In this document: piece after piece, positions 63,962-64,000 of the stretch
Numbering within the stretch: the stretch's first letter is position 1
Layout of the letters: each line of letters opens with the position of its first letter
Assembly: GCA_014653975.1 (NCBI GenBank)
Contig: JACWDR010000003.1
Coordinates: 1 to 64,000 of the forward strand
DNA: 64,000 bases
Direction of reading: 5' to 3'
DNA from: Pelagibacterales bacterium SAG-MED20
Lineage (GTDB): Bacteria; Pseudomonadota; Alphaproteobacteria; Pelagibacterales; Pelagibacteraceae
Program-made: the position numbers and the translations under genes
The notes under the pieces: model-generated
What the model saw: the letters and a program-made list of their open reading frames with translations, nothing else
What the model was told of the DNA's origin: nothing
Database searches by the model: none

Positions 63962-64000
63962 TTTACCCCCCTATATCTTTATACCTAAAGGGTATATAAT

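Overview
AT-rich, gene-dense window that looks like a streamlined marine alphaproteobacterium (SAR11/Pelagibacterales-like, inferred from composition, gene content and a SAM-II + SAM-V leader on bhmT). Most of it is core metabolism: (i) a purine catabolism/salvage cluster (xdhC, cytochrome c, uraD, uraH, xdhAB, guanine deaminase, puuD-like, PRT, NCS2 permease); (ii) hsp20 and groESL; (iii) tldD/pmbA, typA, a DEAD-box helicase with a tandem-repeat tail; (iv) a small surface-polysaccharide-like block; (v) ribF-ileS-lspA-pgi, rsmD, purD; (vi) the lipid A/Kdo genes lpxL-lpxK-waaA-msbA plus ubiA; (vii) bhmT; (viii) two back-to-back heme-copper oxidase operons with assembly factors. I saw no tRNA/rRNA, IS element, prophage or CRISPR array. 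The strongest second-look items are the double riboswitch leader of bhmT, where three sets of mutually exclusive stems can be drawn; a ROSE-like thermometer plus RpoH-like promoter at hsp20; an apparently split PuuD/cytochrome c pair; a G7-run frameshift in the second coxII; and repeated 4-nt YTAA stop-codon sharing between convergent genes. All assignments come from reading the sequence; no searches or folding were run.
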